Assembly (NCBI RefSeq): GCF_036016755.1
Contig: NZ_JAYXIH010000001.1
Coordinates: 1 to 64,000, forward strand
Origin: Aurantimonas coralicida_A
GTDB lineage: Bacteria > Pseudomonadota > Alphaproteobacteria > Rhizobiales > Rhizobiaceae
DNA length: 64,000 nucleotides
Reading direction: 5' to 3'
This document shows positions 42,114 through 50,025 of this stretch, piece after piece. Positions within the stretch are counted from its first letter, which is position 1. Each line of letters opens with the position of its first letter. The notes below the pieces were generated by a model that saw nothing but the letters and a program-made list of their open reading frames with translations, was not told the origin of the DNA and ran no database searches. The position numbers were made by a program, and so were the translations under genes.

Positions 42114-43449
42114 CGAAGCCGACATCCGCGAACTGGTAGCGGGAATCCTCGAGGACGAGGGTCATGAAACGCGAACAGCTGGCGGCTCGGATGCGGCGCT
42201 TCAGTCGATCGCCGACCGGGTGCCGCGGCTTATCTTTCTGGATATCTGGCTGCAAGGCAGCCGGCTGGACGGACTTGATCTCCTCGATGCGATCAAGGCG
42301 CAGCATCCCGAAGTTCCCGTCGTCATGATTTCCGGACACGGCAATATCGAGACGGCGGTGTCGGCGATCCGCCGGGGCGCCTATGATTACATCGAAAAGC
42401 CGTTCAAAGCCGATCGGCTGATTCTCGTCGCCGAAAGGGCGCTGGAGACCTCGAAGTTGAAGCGCGAGGTTTCCGAACTGCGCCGACGTTCGTCCGATTT
42501 CGCCGAATTGATCGGCAAGTCGCATCCGATGAACCAGTTACGGACGCTGATCGAGCGGGTCGGCCCGACCAACAGCCGGGTGATGATCCTTGGCGCCTCG
42601 GGTTCCGGCAAGGAAATGGTGGCGCGCGCGATCCACGCCGGGTCGAGCCGCGCCGACGGGCCCTTTGTCGCTCTCAACGCGGCCGCCATCATGCCCGATC
42701 GCATGGAGGTGGAGCTCTTCGGCACGGAGACACCGCCGGGGGTCGAGCGCAAGGTCGGGGCGCTCGAGGAAGCCCATGGTGGCGTCTTGTATCTCGACGA
42801 GGTTGGCGACATGCCGCGCGAGACCCAGAACAAGATCCTGCGCGTTCTTACCGAGCAGACGTTCGAGCGGGTCGGCGGCTCCAAGCGGGTGAAGGTTGAC
42901 GTTCGGATCATTTCGTCGACGGCGCAGAATCTGGAATCGATGATCGCCGACGGAATATTCCGCGAGGATCTCTACCATCGGCTCGCCGTTGTCCCGATTG
43001 TCGTGCCCCCGCTCGCCGACCGGCGCCAGGATATTCCGCTGCTCATGGAGGCCTTCATGACGCAGATCAGCGAGCAGACCGGCATCAAGCCGAAGGCCAT
43101 CAGCCCCGAAGCGATGGCGGTCTTGCAGTCCAGCGACTGGCCAGGAAACGTCCGGCAATTGCGCAACAATGTCGAACGGCTGATGATCCTGTCCAGGGAG
43201 GGCGATGCGGAAACGCAGATCTCGGCGGACATGCTGCCACGTGAGGTCGGCGAAATGCTGCCGCGCACACCCAGTCAGTCGGATGGCCAGATCCTGGCCC
43301 TGCCGCTGCGCGACGCGCGCGAAGTGTTCGAGAAGGAGTATCTCGTCGCGCAGATCAATCGCTTCGGCGGCAATATCTCTCGCACCGCGGAGTTCGTCGG
43401 CATGGAGCGGTCTGCTTTGCACCGTAAGTTGAAGTCGCTTGGCATCTGA
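42085..43449 (+). CDS. ntrX: Response regulator NtrX, lacking the GAFTGA loop
   Basis: The 454-aa product has a receiver domain with Asp53 in IFLDIWLQGSRLDG, an AAA+ domain with Walker A GASGSGKEMVARAIHAG and Walker B GGVLYLDEVGDMPRETQ, and a Fis-type helix-turn-helix (GNISRTAEFVGMERSALHRK). Where NtrC has GAFTGA this protein reads ELFGTETPPGVERKVGALEE, so the sigma-54 contact loop is missing. This matches reports for NtrX in Brucella and Caulobacter and suggests it acts as a sigma-54-independent regulator. Its start lies inside the end of ntrY, implying coupled translation. Confidence 0.95.
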   Translation: MASDILIVDDEADIRELVAGILEDEGHETRTAGGSDAALQSIADRVPRLIFLDIWLQGSRLDGLDLLDAIKAQHPEVPVVMISGHGNIETAVSAIRRGAYDYIEKPFKADRLILVAERALETSKLKREVSELRRRSSDFAELIGKSHPMNQLRTLIERVGPTNSRVMILGASGSGKEMVARAIHAGSSRADGPFVALNAAAIMPDRMEVELFGTETPPGVERKVGALEEAHGGVLYLDEVGDMPRETQNKILRVLTEQTFERVGGSKRVKVDVRIISSTAQNLESMIADGIFREDLYHRLAVVPIVVPPLADRRQDIPLLMEAFMTQISEQTGIKPKAISPEAMAVLQSSDWPGNVRQLRNNVERLMILSREGDAETQISADMLPREVGEMLPRTPSQSDGQILALPLRDAREVFEKEYLVAQINRFGGNISRTAEFVGMERSALHRKLKSLGI

Positions 43450-43625
43450 CGACGTGGACCGACGCGCACCTATGGACGGGAACGGCGGATGGCGCCGCGT
43501 TCTCCCCGGCGGATGACAGGCAACATGGGGCCTCGGCAGACCCGGAATCCTTTGCGCAAAACCTCTCAAGCCGATATGGACGCCTGTGGTGATCGGCTCG
43601 CGGGTCGGCAAAAGAGGCGCATTCC

Positions 43626-45002
43626 ATGAGAGTGGTGATTTGTGGCGCGGGCCAGGTCGGCTATGGCATCGCCGAGCGCCTTGCATCCGAACGCAATGAC
43701 GTGTCGGTGATCGACACGTCGCGGTCGCTCGTCCAGGCGATCCGCGACAATCTCGATGCTCGCGGCTTCGTCGGCCACGGGGCTCATCCGGACGTGCTGG
43801 CCGAGGCCGGCGCCGAGCAGGCGGACATGATCATCGCGGTGACCTTGCATGATGAGGTCAACATGGTGGCCTGCCAGGTCGCCCATTCGCTGTTCAATGT
43901 TCCGACCAAGATCGCGCGCATCCGGTCCCAGAGCTATTTGCGTTCGCATTGGCAGGATCTGTTCTCGACCGATAACATGCCCATCGACGTCATCATTTCC
44001 CCGGAGGTCGAGGTCGGCGAGATGGTGCTGCGACGGATCGCCCTGCCTGGGGCGATGGATGCCGTGCGTTTTGCCGACGATACGATCGCGATGGTCGCGA
44101 TCGAATGCCGCGACGATTGTCCGGTGGTCGACACGCCGCTCGATCAGCTGACCGAACTGTTTCCCGATCTCAAGGCGACCGTCGTCGGGATCTGGCGTGG
44201 GGAGCGGCTGTTCATTCCGACCTCGAACGACCAGATGGTGGCCGGCGACATCGCCTATGTCGTCGCCGAGCGCTCCCACGTACGCCGGACGCTTGGTCTT
44301 TTCGGACACGAGGAGCCCGAAGCCGGCCGCATCGTGATTGTCGGCGGCGGCAATATCGGCCTTTACGTCGCGCAACAGATGGAGCGCCGTAATCTCGGCG
44401 CCAAGGTTCGTGTCATCGAGGCGGATCACGACCGGGCGGTCGCTATCGCCGACACATTGAAGCGAACCATCGTGCTGCACGGCAGCGGTCTCGATCAGGT
44501 GATCCTCAACGAGGCTGACATCAGGCAGAGCGATCTGTTGGTGGCGCTGACCAATGACGACAAGGTCAATATCCTCGCGAGCGTCATGGCCAAGCGACTC
44601 GGCTGCGGCGGCAATCTGACATTGCTGAACAACCCCGACTACCAAAGTTTTACCCGAACGCTGGGAATCGACGCCTTCATCAACCCGCGGTCGGTCACTA
44701 TATCGCGGGTCCTGCAGCATGTGCGGCGCGGACGAATCCGCGCGGTCCACTCGATCCAGAACGGCGTGGCGGAGGTGATCGAGGCCGAGGCGTTGGAGAC
44801 ATCGCCGCTGGTCGGCAAGCCGCTGCGCGAGCTGGATTTGCCGGAGAACTTGCGGATCGGCGCGATCTATCGCAATGGCGAGTTTGTTCGACCCAGTGGG
44901 CAAACCAAGATCAAGGCGAAGGACCGTGTCGTGATCTTTGCGACCGCCAGCGCCGTCCGTCATGTCGAGCAGTTGTTCCGCGTGAGTTTGGAGTTTTTTT
45001 GA
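43626..45002 (+). CDS. trkA: Trk potassium uptake NAD-binding protein TrkA
   Basis: The 458-aa cytoplasmic protein gates the Trk potassium channel. It has two Rossmann domains, VICGAGQVGYGIAERLASER at residue 3 and VIVGGGNIGLYVAQQMERRN near 238, each followed by a TrkA-C ligand domain (about 140-225 and 370-455). The two-repeat layout and length are those of E. coli TrkA. Location between ntrX and hfq is conserved in alphaproteobacteria. It ends with a run of T in its last codons (GAGTTTTTTTGA). A hairpin with T run lies 28 bases downstream. Confidence 0.96.
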   Translation: MRVVICGAGQVGYGIAERLASERNDVSVIDTSRSLVQAIRDNLDARGFVGHGAHPDVLAEAGAEQADMIIAVTLHDEVNMVACQVAHSLFNVPTKIARIRSQSYLRSHWQDLFSTDNMPIDVIISPEVEVGEMVLRRIALPGAMDAVRFADDTIAMVAIECRDDCPVVDTPLDQLTELFPDLKATVVGIWRGERLFIPTSNDQMVAGDIAYVVAERSHVRRTLGLFGHEEPEAGRIVIVGGGNIGLYVAQQMERRNLGAKVRVIEADHDRAVAIADTLKRTIVLHGSGLDQVILNEADIRQSDLLVALTNDDKVNILASVMAKRLGCGGNLTLLNNPDYQSFTRTLGIDAFINPRSVTISRVLQHVRRGRIRAVHSIQNGVAEVIEAEALETSPLVGKPLRELDLPENLRIGAIYRNGEFVRPSGQTKIKAKDRVVIFATASAVRHVEQLFRVSLEFF

Positions 45003-45029
45003 TCCGGTCGCTCCGCCGGAGCCCGATCA

Positions 45030-45051
45030 TCGGCCAGACGGCCGAGTTTTT
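45030..45051 (+). terminator. Rho-independent terminator after trkA
   Basis: A 6-bp stem TCGGCC/GGCCGA with loop AGAC is followed by GTTTTT, 28 bases after the trkA stop and about 130 bases before hfq. This suggests hfq has its own promoter in 45052-45184. Confidence 0.6.
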
Positions 45052-45184
45052 GTTGTGGTCGAGGTTGCGAGGCAAAGCACCGACACCGTAAGCGCTCAGT
45101 TAGAGAGCGAGCCAAACGCACGGATCGACAGCCGCCAGGCGGTCGTTGCCGCGGCCAATAAGAATAGGAAAAGGACAAGGTTTG

Positions 45185-45430
45185 ATGCCTGAACGCACAC
45201 AGAATCTGCAGGATCTCTTTCTCAATACGGTCCGGAAGCAAAAGATTTCGCTGACGATCTTCCTCGTCAACGGCGTGAAATTGACCGGCGTGGTGACGTC
45301 GTTCGACAATTTCTGTGTCCTGCTGCGGCGCGACGGTCATTCCCAACTGGTCTACAAGCACGCGATCTCGACGATCATGCCCTCGCAGCCGGTCAACATG
45401 TATGATGGCGACGAAGACGGGAAGGCGTGA
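45185..45430 (+). CDS. hfq: RNA chaperone Hfq
   Basis: The 81-aa product is a compact Hfq with the Sm1 motif in KISLTIFLVNGVKLTGVVTS FDNF-like order and the Sm2 motif YKHAISTIMPSQPV. It forms a hexamer that pairs small RNAs with messages. The conserved NLQDLFLNTVRKQK proximal-face start is present, and the C-terminal tail is short, as usual in alphaproteobacteria. ATG 45185 follows AAAGGACAAGG; the reading from 45146 adds residues foreign to the family. hflX begins directly after its stop. Confidence 0.97.
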   Translation: MPERTQNLQDLFLNTVRKQKISLTIFLVNGVKLTGVVTSFDNFCVLLRRDGHSQLVYKHAISTIMPSQPVNMYDGDEDGKA

Positions 45431-46819
45431 TTGGCCGAGCATAAGGAATCCAGACCAAAGGGTCCGATCGAACACGGCAGTGTGGTAACGCGCGCGGCGG
45501 TTTTCGTGCCGGTTTTCAAACAATATCAATCGCGGGACGAAGCAAGCCAGGGCAGCTCTGAGTTGGTGCGCCGGAGCGACGAGGCGCGCTTGGACGAGGC
45601 TATGGGCCTGGCCGCAGCGATCGGTCTCGATATTGTCGCCAGCGGCGTCGTTAGCGCCGTTCGGCCGCGCCCGGCGACGCTGATCGGCGCCGGCAAGGTC
45701 GAGGAACTGAAGGGCCTCGTGGCGAGCGAAGACATCGGTCTTGTCGTCTTCGATCATTCGCTCACGCCGGTCCAACAGCGCAATCTCGAAAAGGAACTCG
45801 ACGCCAAAGTCCTCGACCGAACCGGGCTCATCCTCGAGATATTCGGACAACGCGCCCGAACGAAGGAGGGCCGGCTTCAGGTCGAATTGGCGCATCTGAA
45901 CTATCAGCGCGGCCGGCTCGTACGCAGCTGGACCCATCTCGAGCGACAGCGCGGCGGTGCCGGATTTCTGGGCGGCCCCGGCGAAACGCAGATCGAATCC
46001 GATCGCCGCCAGTTGCAGGAGCGCATCAAGCGGCTGGAGAAGGATCTGGAGTCGGTGCGGCGCACACGTCAGTTGCATCGCGCCAAGCGCAAGAAAGCGC
46101 CGCACCCGGTGGTGGCGCTGGTCGGTTACACGAATGCGGGAAAATCGACACTTTTCAACCGGTTGACCGGCGCCGACGTCTTCGCCAAGGACCTGCTGTT
46201 CGCCACGCTCGATCCAACCCTGCGCCGTGCGGCACTTCCCCACGGAACCGAGGTGATGTTTTCCGATACCGTGGGTTTTGTGTCAGACCTGCCGACCCAT
46301 CTCGTCGCGGCGTTTCGGGCAACCCTGGAAGAAGTGATCGAAGCCGAGATCGTCCTGCACGTGCGCGACATGGCCGATCCCGACACTTTGGCGCAGGCCG
46401 AGGACGTGCGGAAAATCCTGCGCGATCTCGACATCGATGCCGACGACAGCGAGCATGTCGTCGAGGTCTGGAACAAGATCGATCTGCTGGACGAGTCCGT
46501 CAGCCACCATTTGGCGACGGTCCGCGAGGGACAGCAAGCAACTCAGGCCGCACACCTGGTTTCGGCGATCACCGGCGAAGGCGTGCCCGAGCTTCTCGCG
46601 GACGTTGAGCGGCGCATCGCCGGCCGTCTCCGCGAAGTGAGCATCGAGGTCGCGCCGGATGGCATGGGTGTTCTGCCCTGGATCTACCAGAATTCATCGG
46701 TGATCCGCAGAGATGATCGGGATGACGGCTCGGTGGCTCTCAGCGCCGAGATGACCGTTCAGGCCGTGACTGAATTACGCCGACTAAGCGAGCAATTATC
46801 CGGCATAGAATTTCGATAA
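45431..46819 (+). CDS. hflX: GTPase HflX
   Basis: The 462-aa ribosome-associated GTPase has the HflX N-terminal domain (LIGAGKVEELKGLVASEDIG, FDHSLTPVQQRNLEKELDAK), a coiled-coil segment with GGAGFLGGPGETQIESDRRQ, and a G domain with G1 GYTNAGKSTLFNRLTGADVF, G3 DTVGFVSDLP and G4 NKIDLL. It rescues or splits stalled ribosomes under stress. The start is TTG directly after the hfq stop (TGA-TTG), with the ribosome site GAAGG inside the end of hfq. The C-terminal extension holds a further regulatory domain. hfq-hflX is a widespread pair. Confidence 0.95.
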   Translation: MAEHKESRPKGPIEHGSVVTRAAVFVPVFKQYQSRDEASQGSSELVRRSDEARLDEAMGLAAAIGLDIVASGVVSAVRPRPATLIGAGKVEELKGLVASEDIGLVVFDHSLTPVQQRNLEKELDAKVLDRTGLILEIFGQRARTKEGRLQVELAHLNYQRGRLVRSWTHLERQRGGAGFLGGPGETQIESDRRQLQERIKRLEKDLESVRRTRQLHRAKRKKAPHPVVALVGYTNAGKSTLFNRLTGADVFAKDLLFATLDPTLRRAALPHGTEVMFSDTVGFVSDLPTHLVAAFRATLEEVIEAEIVLHVRDMADPDTLAQAEDVRKILRDLDIDADDSEHVVEVWNKIDLLDESVSHHLATVREGQQATQAAHLVSAITGEGVPELLADVERRIAGRLREVSIEVAPDGMGVLPWIYQNSSVIRRDDRDDGSVALSAEMTVQAVTELRRLSEQLSGIEFR

Positions 46820-46992
46820 GCCGATCAACTGCAGTGGATCAAGCACGGTTTCGCGCGCTCCGCCGATATCGTGATCTTCTCCAGGCGATCGACCAATGCA
46901 GCTGAAGCAATTGACGCGAAACGCATCCATTCGGCGGGCCAGGACATCCTGGTCCGTCCGATATGTGCGCGCGAGACCTGCGGCGGGTGGCG

Positions 46993-48528
46993 TTAAGCGC
47001 CGGTGCCGATGAGCATGAAGGCTGGAATGTCTTCGCCGAAGCCGACCGGAGCGTTGCCGTCGTCGGTCCGCGCGCGACTGGCCGGCTGCGCCGCCCGTGA
47101 GCGGGGAGCAGCCGCGGCGGCCGGTCTGGCGCGTTCGCCGTTCGTGCCGGACCGCTTGCGGCTTGTCCGGCTGCGTTCAGGTGCCTCAGATGATGATGCG
47201 ACACTCTCCTCGGCGAGAGCATCGACCGGAACATCCAATTCTCCGGCTTCGGCGCGCACCACTGCCGGCTCTTCCACCACTGACGCGGCTTCAGGCGCCA
47301 AAGGCGGCTTCTCGCTGTTGTCGCGGCGGCGCGTGCCGGTGCCACGACGACTGCTACGACGGGCTGGCTTGTCTTCTGACGGGGCGTCGACGAGCGTCGC
47401 GACCGACTCGCCATGCCATGCGATCTCACCGCCGATCAGCTTCTCGATCGCGTCGAGATATTTCTTGTCGGACTTGGCGACGAGGGTGAAGGCCTTGCCG
47501 GACCGGCCGGCACGACCGGTTCGACCGATGCGATGCACGTAGTCTTCGGCGTGAATTGGAATGTCGAAGTTGAAAATATGGCTGACGGCCGGGATATCGA
47601 GTCCGCGGGCCGCGACATCGGACGCGACCAAAAGCTGGATCTGGTTGTCGCGGAAGCTCTGGAGCATCGCGGTTCGCGAGCGCTGGTCCATGTCGCCGTG
47701 CAACGCACCCGCCGAGAAGCCGTGTTTCTCAAGCGAGCGGAACAGCGTGGCCACGTCGCGCTTGCGATTGCAGAAGATGATCGCGTTGGTCAGGTCGTCC
47801 TGCTCGCGAATGATCGTGCGCAGCGTCTCTCGCTTCTCGAAATCGTCCTTCTTCGAGGCGATCAATCTTTGGGTGACGGTGAGGGCGGCGGACGCCGGCT
47901 TCGCCACTTCGACGCGGACAGGATTCTGTAGAAACTGCTCGGTAAGCCGGGTAATTTCAGGTGGCATCGTCGCCGAGAAGAACAGCGTCTGCCGCGTAAT
48001 CGGCAAGAGCTTGCAAATCCGCTCGATATCGGGAATGAACCCCATGTCGAGCATGCGATCCGCCTCGTCGATGACGAGGACTTCGACAGCGGTCATCAAC
48101 AGCTTGCCGCGCTCGAAATGATCGAGCAGGCGACCTGGCGTCGCGATGAGAACGTCGACGCCGCGGTCGATCTTCTTGTTCTGATCGCCGAACGAGACGC
48201 CGCCGATCAGCAGCGCGATATTGATCTTCTGGTCGAGGCCATATTTGACGAAGGATTCCTCGACCTGCGCCGCGAGCTCGCGGGTCGGCTCGATGATCAG
48301 CGTCCGCGGCATCCGAGCGCGCGCGCGCCCCTTTTCGAGCCGCGTCAACATCGGCAGCACGAAGGAGGCCGTCTTGCCAGTACCCGTCTGCGCGATGCCG
48401 AGCACGTCCCGGCCTTCGATCGCGTGAGGGATGGCCTGTTCCTGGATCGGCGTCGGTTCACTGTATCCAGCTGCCTCTACGGCGGCCAGGACCTTGGCGC
48501 TGAGGCCGAGTTCGGAAAAGAGTTTCAA
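46993..48528 (-). CDS. DEAD-box ATP-dependent RNA helicase
   Basis: The 511-aa product has all DEAD-box motifs: Q motif YSEPTPIQEQAIPH, motif I AQTGTGKTASFVLP, PTRELA, DEAD (VLVIDEADRMLDMGF), SAT (FFSATMPPEI), and HRIGRTGRAGR near residue 335. A low-complexity C-terminal tail of about 110 residues, rich in Arg, Ser and Ala, likely binds RNA, as in RhlE-type helicases. The TTG at 48528 was chosen because the family normally begins at LKLFSELGL-like sequence; no ATG is nearby and the longer reading to 48753 has no homology. It is convergent with hflX and divergent from the next gene. Confidence 0.92.
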   Translation of the reverse strand: MKLFSELGLSAKVLAAVEAAGYSEPTPIQEQAIPHAIEGRDVLGIAQTGTGKTASFVLPMLTRLEKGRARARMPRTLIIEPTRELAAQVEESFVKYGLDQKINIALLIGGVSFGDQNKKIDRGVDVLIATPGRLLDHFERGKLLMTAVEVLVIDEADRMLDMGFIPDIERICKLLPITRQTLFFSATMPPEITRLTEQFLQNPVRVEVAKPASAALTVTQRLIASKKDDFEKRETLRTIIREQDDLTNAIIFCNRKRDVATLFRSLEKHGFSAGALHGDMDQRSRTAMLQSFRDNQIQLLVASDVAARGLDIPAVSHIFNFDIPIHAEDYVHRIGRTGRAGRSGKAFTLVAKSDKKYLDAIEKLIGGEIAWHGESVATLVDAPSEDKPARRSSRRGTGTRRRDNSEKPPLAPEAASVVEEPAVVRAEAGELDVPVDALAEESVASSSEAPERSRTSRKRSGTNGERARPAAAAAPRSRAAQPASRARTDDGNAPVGFGEDIPAFMLIGTGA

Positions 48529-48671
48529 GCTAGCGGTTCTCTTGAATTGTTGAATTGGGGGGTCGATAGCGTTTGAAAGCCCAGTCGACAGGGCGATAGG
48601 GTGACGCTCGTCGCGAGTCAACCGCAGCGCCGCATATGGGGCGATTTCAGGTGATTTACAGGGTACAAAAG

Positions 48672-49412
48672 ATGAATCTGACACAGATTGTGATGATTCC
48701 GGGTCTGTTGTGTACCGACGATCTCTATCGGGACCAGATCGCGTCCGTCCCATCCTGCGGTGTCCTGGTGGCCGATACGACGTCCGATCGGACCATCGCG
48801 GCGATGGCCGAGCGTCTGGTAGAGGTTGCGCCGGATAGGTTCCTCCTCTGCGGCTTGTCGATGGGCGGGTATGTGGCCCTCGAAGTCATGTGGATCGCAC
48901 CCGAACGCGTCACCGACCTGGTTCTGATGGCGACCAGTGCCAAGGCCGACACCGCGGAGCAGACGGCCATGCGCCGGCGCCTGGTCACGTTGGCTCACGA
49001 CAAGGGGATCGCGGCCGTCGCCGAAATCCTTTCCGACCGACTGCTCGGTCCCAATGGCCGCACCGACCCGCAGCTGCGCCGGCGGATCGTCGCAATGGCG
49101 GAAGCGATCGGAGCCGATATCTTCGCGCGTCAGCAGGAGGCCATCATCGGACGGCGGGACCAGACATCGCTTTTGCCGTGCATAGACGTCCCGACGACGG
49201 TTTTGGCCGGGATCCACGATCAGATCATTTCGCCGGACCGATCCCGCGAAATGGCTGCCGCTATGCCGGCCAGCACGCTTGATCTCCTCGACGGCGTCGG
49301 TCACATGGTGACAATGGAAGCGCCCGACGCCGCGAGTGCGGTGATCCGACGGCATCTTCAACGGGATGCCTCGGTCGCGCCCTATCAGTTGGTCGCAGGA
49401 CCGAAGCTATAA
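48672..49412 (+). CDS. Alpha/beta hydrolase
   Basis: The 246-aa product has an alpha/beta-hydrolase layout: oxyanion region VMIPGLLCTDDLYRDQ, nucleophile elbow LCGLSMGGYVALEVM with Ser near residue 72, an acid in AGIHDQIISPDRS and the His in LDGVGHMVTMEAPD. Substrate is unknown; the type resembles 'pimeloyl-ACP/aryl' carboxylesterases of broad range. ATG 48672 lies four bases after a purine-rich stretch; an ATG at 48636 is an alternative start. Its stop lies 28 bases inside the convergent secreted-protein gene. Confidence 0.85.
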   Translation: MNLTQIVMIPGLLCTDDLYRDQIASVPSCGVLVADTTSDRTIAAMAERLVEVAPDRFLLCGLSMGGYVALEVMWIAPERVTDLVLMATSAKADTAEQTAMRRRLVTLAHDKGIAAVAEILSDRLLGPNGRTDPQLRRRIVAMAEAIGADIFARQQEAIIGRRDQTSLLPCIDVPTTVLAGIHDQIISPDRSREMAAAMPASTLDLLDGVGHMVTMEAPDAASAVIRRHLQRDASVAPYQLVAGPKL

Positions 49413-49978
49413 GGTTCCCCCGGAAAGAAGTGCAGCTCGTAGGTCTCGGCGATTTCCCCGTCGGAGGGCAGGATGTCGAAGAACAGCGTCAGGCTATTCG
49501 GCTGTTCTTCGCTCGGCTCGTCGGCGCGATAGCCTACGACCGCGCCTTCGATCTGATTGATCTCGACGACCTCTGTCGTCGCGCGCAGGCTCAGGTCGCT
49601 TCCCGCACCCTCGAGTTGCTGAACGAAGAAATGAAAGGCGGAATCGTCGGTCTGCGACTGCACCATGACCGTCCGCCAGACGCCCTCACGCGTACCGTCC
49701 GACCATGGTCCGACGATTTGGACATCCTGGACCTGCGGCGACAGGGCTTCGGCAGCCGACTTTGCCTTTGCGGCGAGCTCGGGATCGCCGGAGCTTGCCG
49801 GCGCCGTCTTGGCCTCAGCGGGTTGCGCGGTGTCGGGTGTCACCGGGGCTTCAGCCGGTTGAGCGGCGTCCGGAGCGGCAACGGGGGCTCCGGCGTCTGC
49901 CTGGGCCAGAGCGGCCGTATGGCTCATGGCCATGACGAGGAATGCGGTACCGGCAAGCCAGTGTCTGAGATGGGGCAT
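49385..49978 (-). CDS. Secreted protein of unknown function
   Basis: The 197-aa product begins with a clear Sec signal peptide (MPHLRHWLAGTAFLVMAMSH TAALAQ, cleavage after Ala-Gln-type site near residue 26), then an Ala/Pro-rich spacer (about 30-65) and a mature domain of about 130 residues with FHFFVQQLEGAGSDLSLRAT and LTLFFDILPSDGEIAETYEL. I do not recognise the family. The ATG at 49978 is supported by the signal peptide. The gene lies between the hydrolase and parE, on the parE strand, 47 bases downstream of parE's stop on that strand, but no functional tie is seen. Confidence 0.7.
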   Translation of the reverse strand: MPHLRHWLAGTAFLVMAMSHTAALAQADAGAPVAAPDAAQPAEAPVTPDTAQPAEAKTAPASSGDPELAAKAKSAAEALSPQVQDVQIVGPWSDGTREGVWRTVMVQSQTDDSAFHFFVQQLEGAGSDLSLRATTEVVEINQIEGAVVGYRADEPSEEQPNSLTLFFDILPSDGEIAETYELHFFPGEPYSFGPATN

Positions 49979-50025
49979 GGGAAGTCCTCCGATTGAGCAA
50001 TCGACGGCATTTCAGCTGGATCGGA

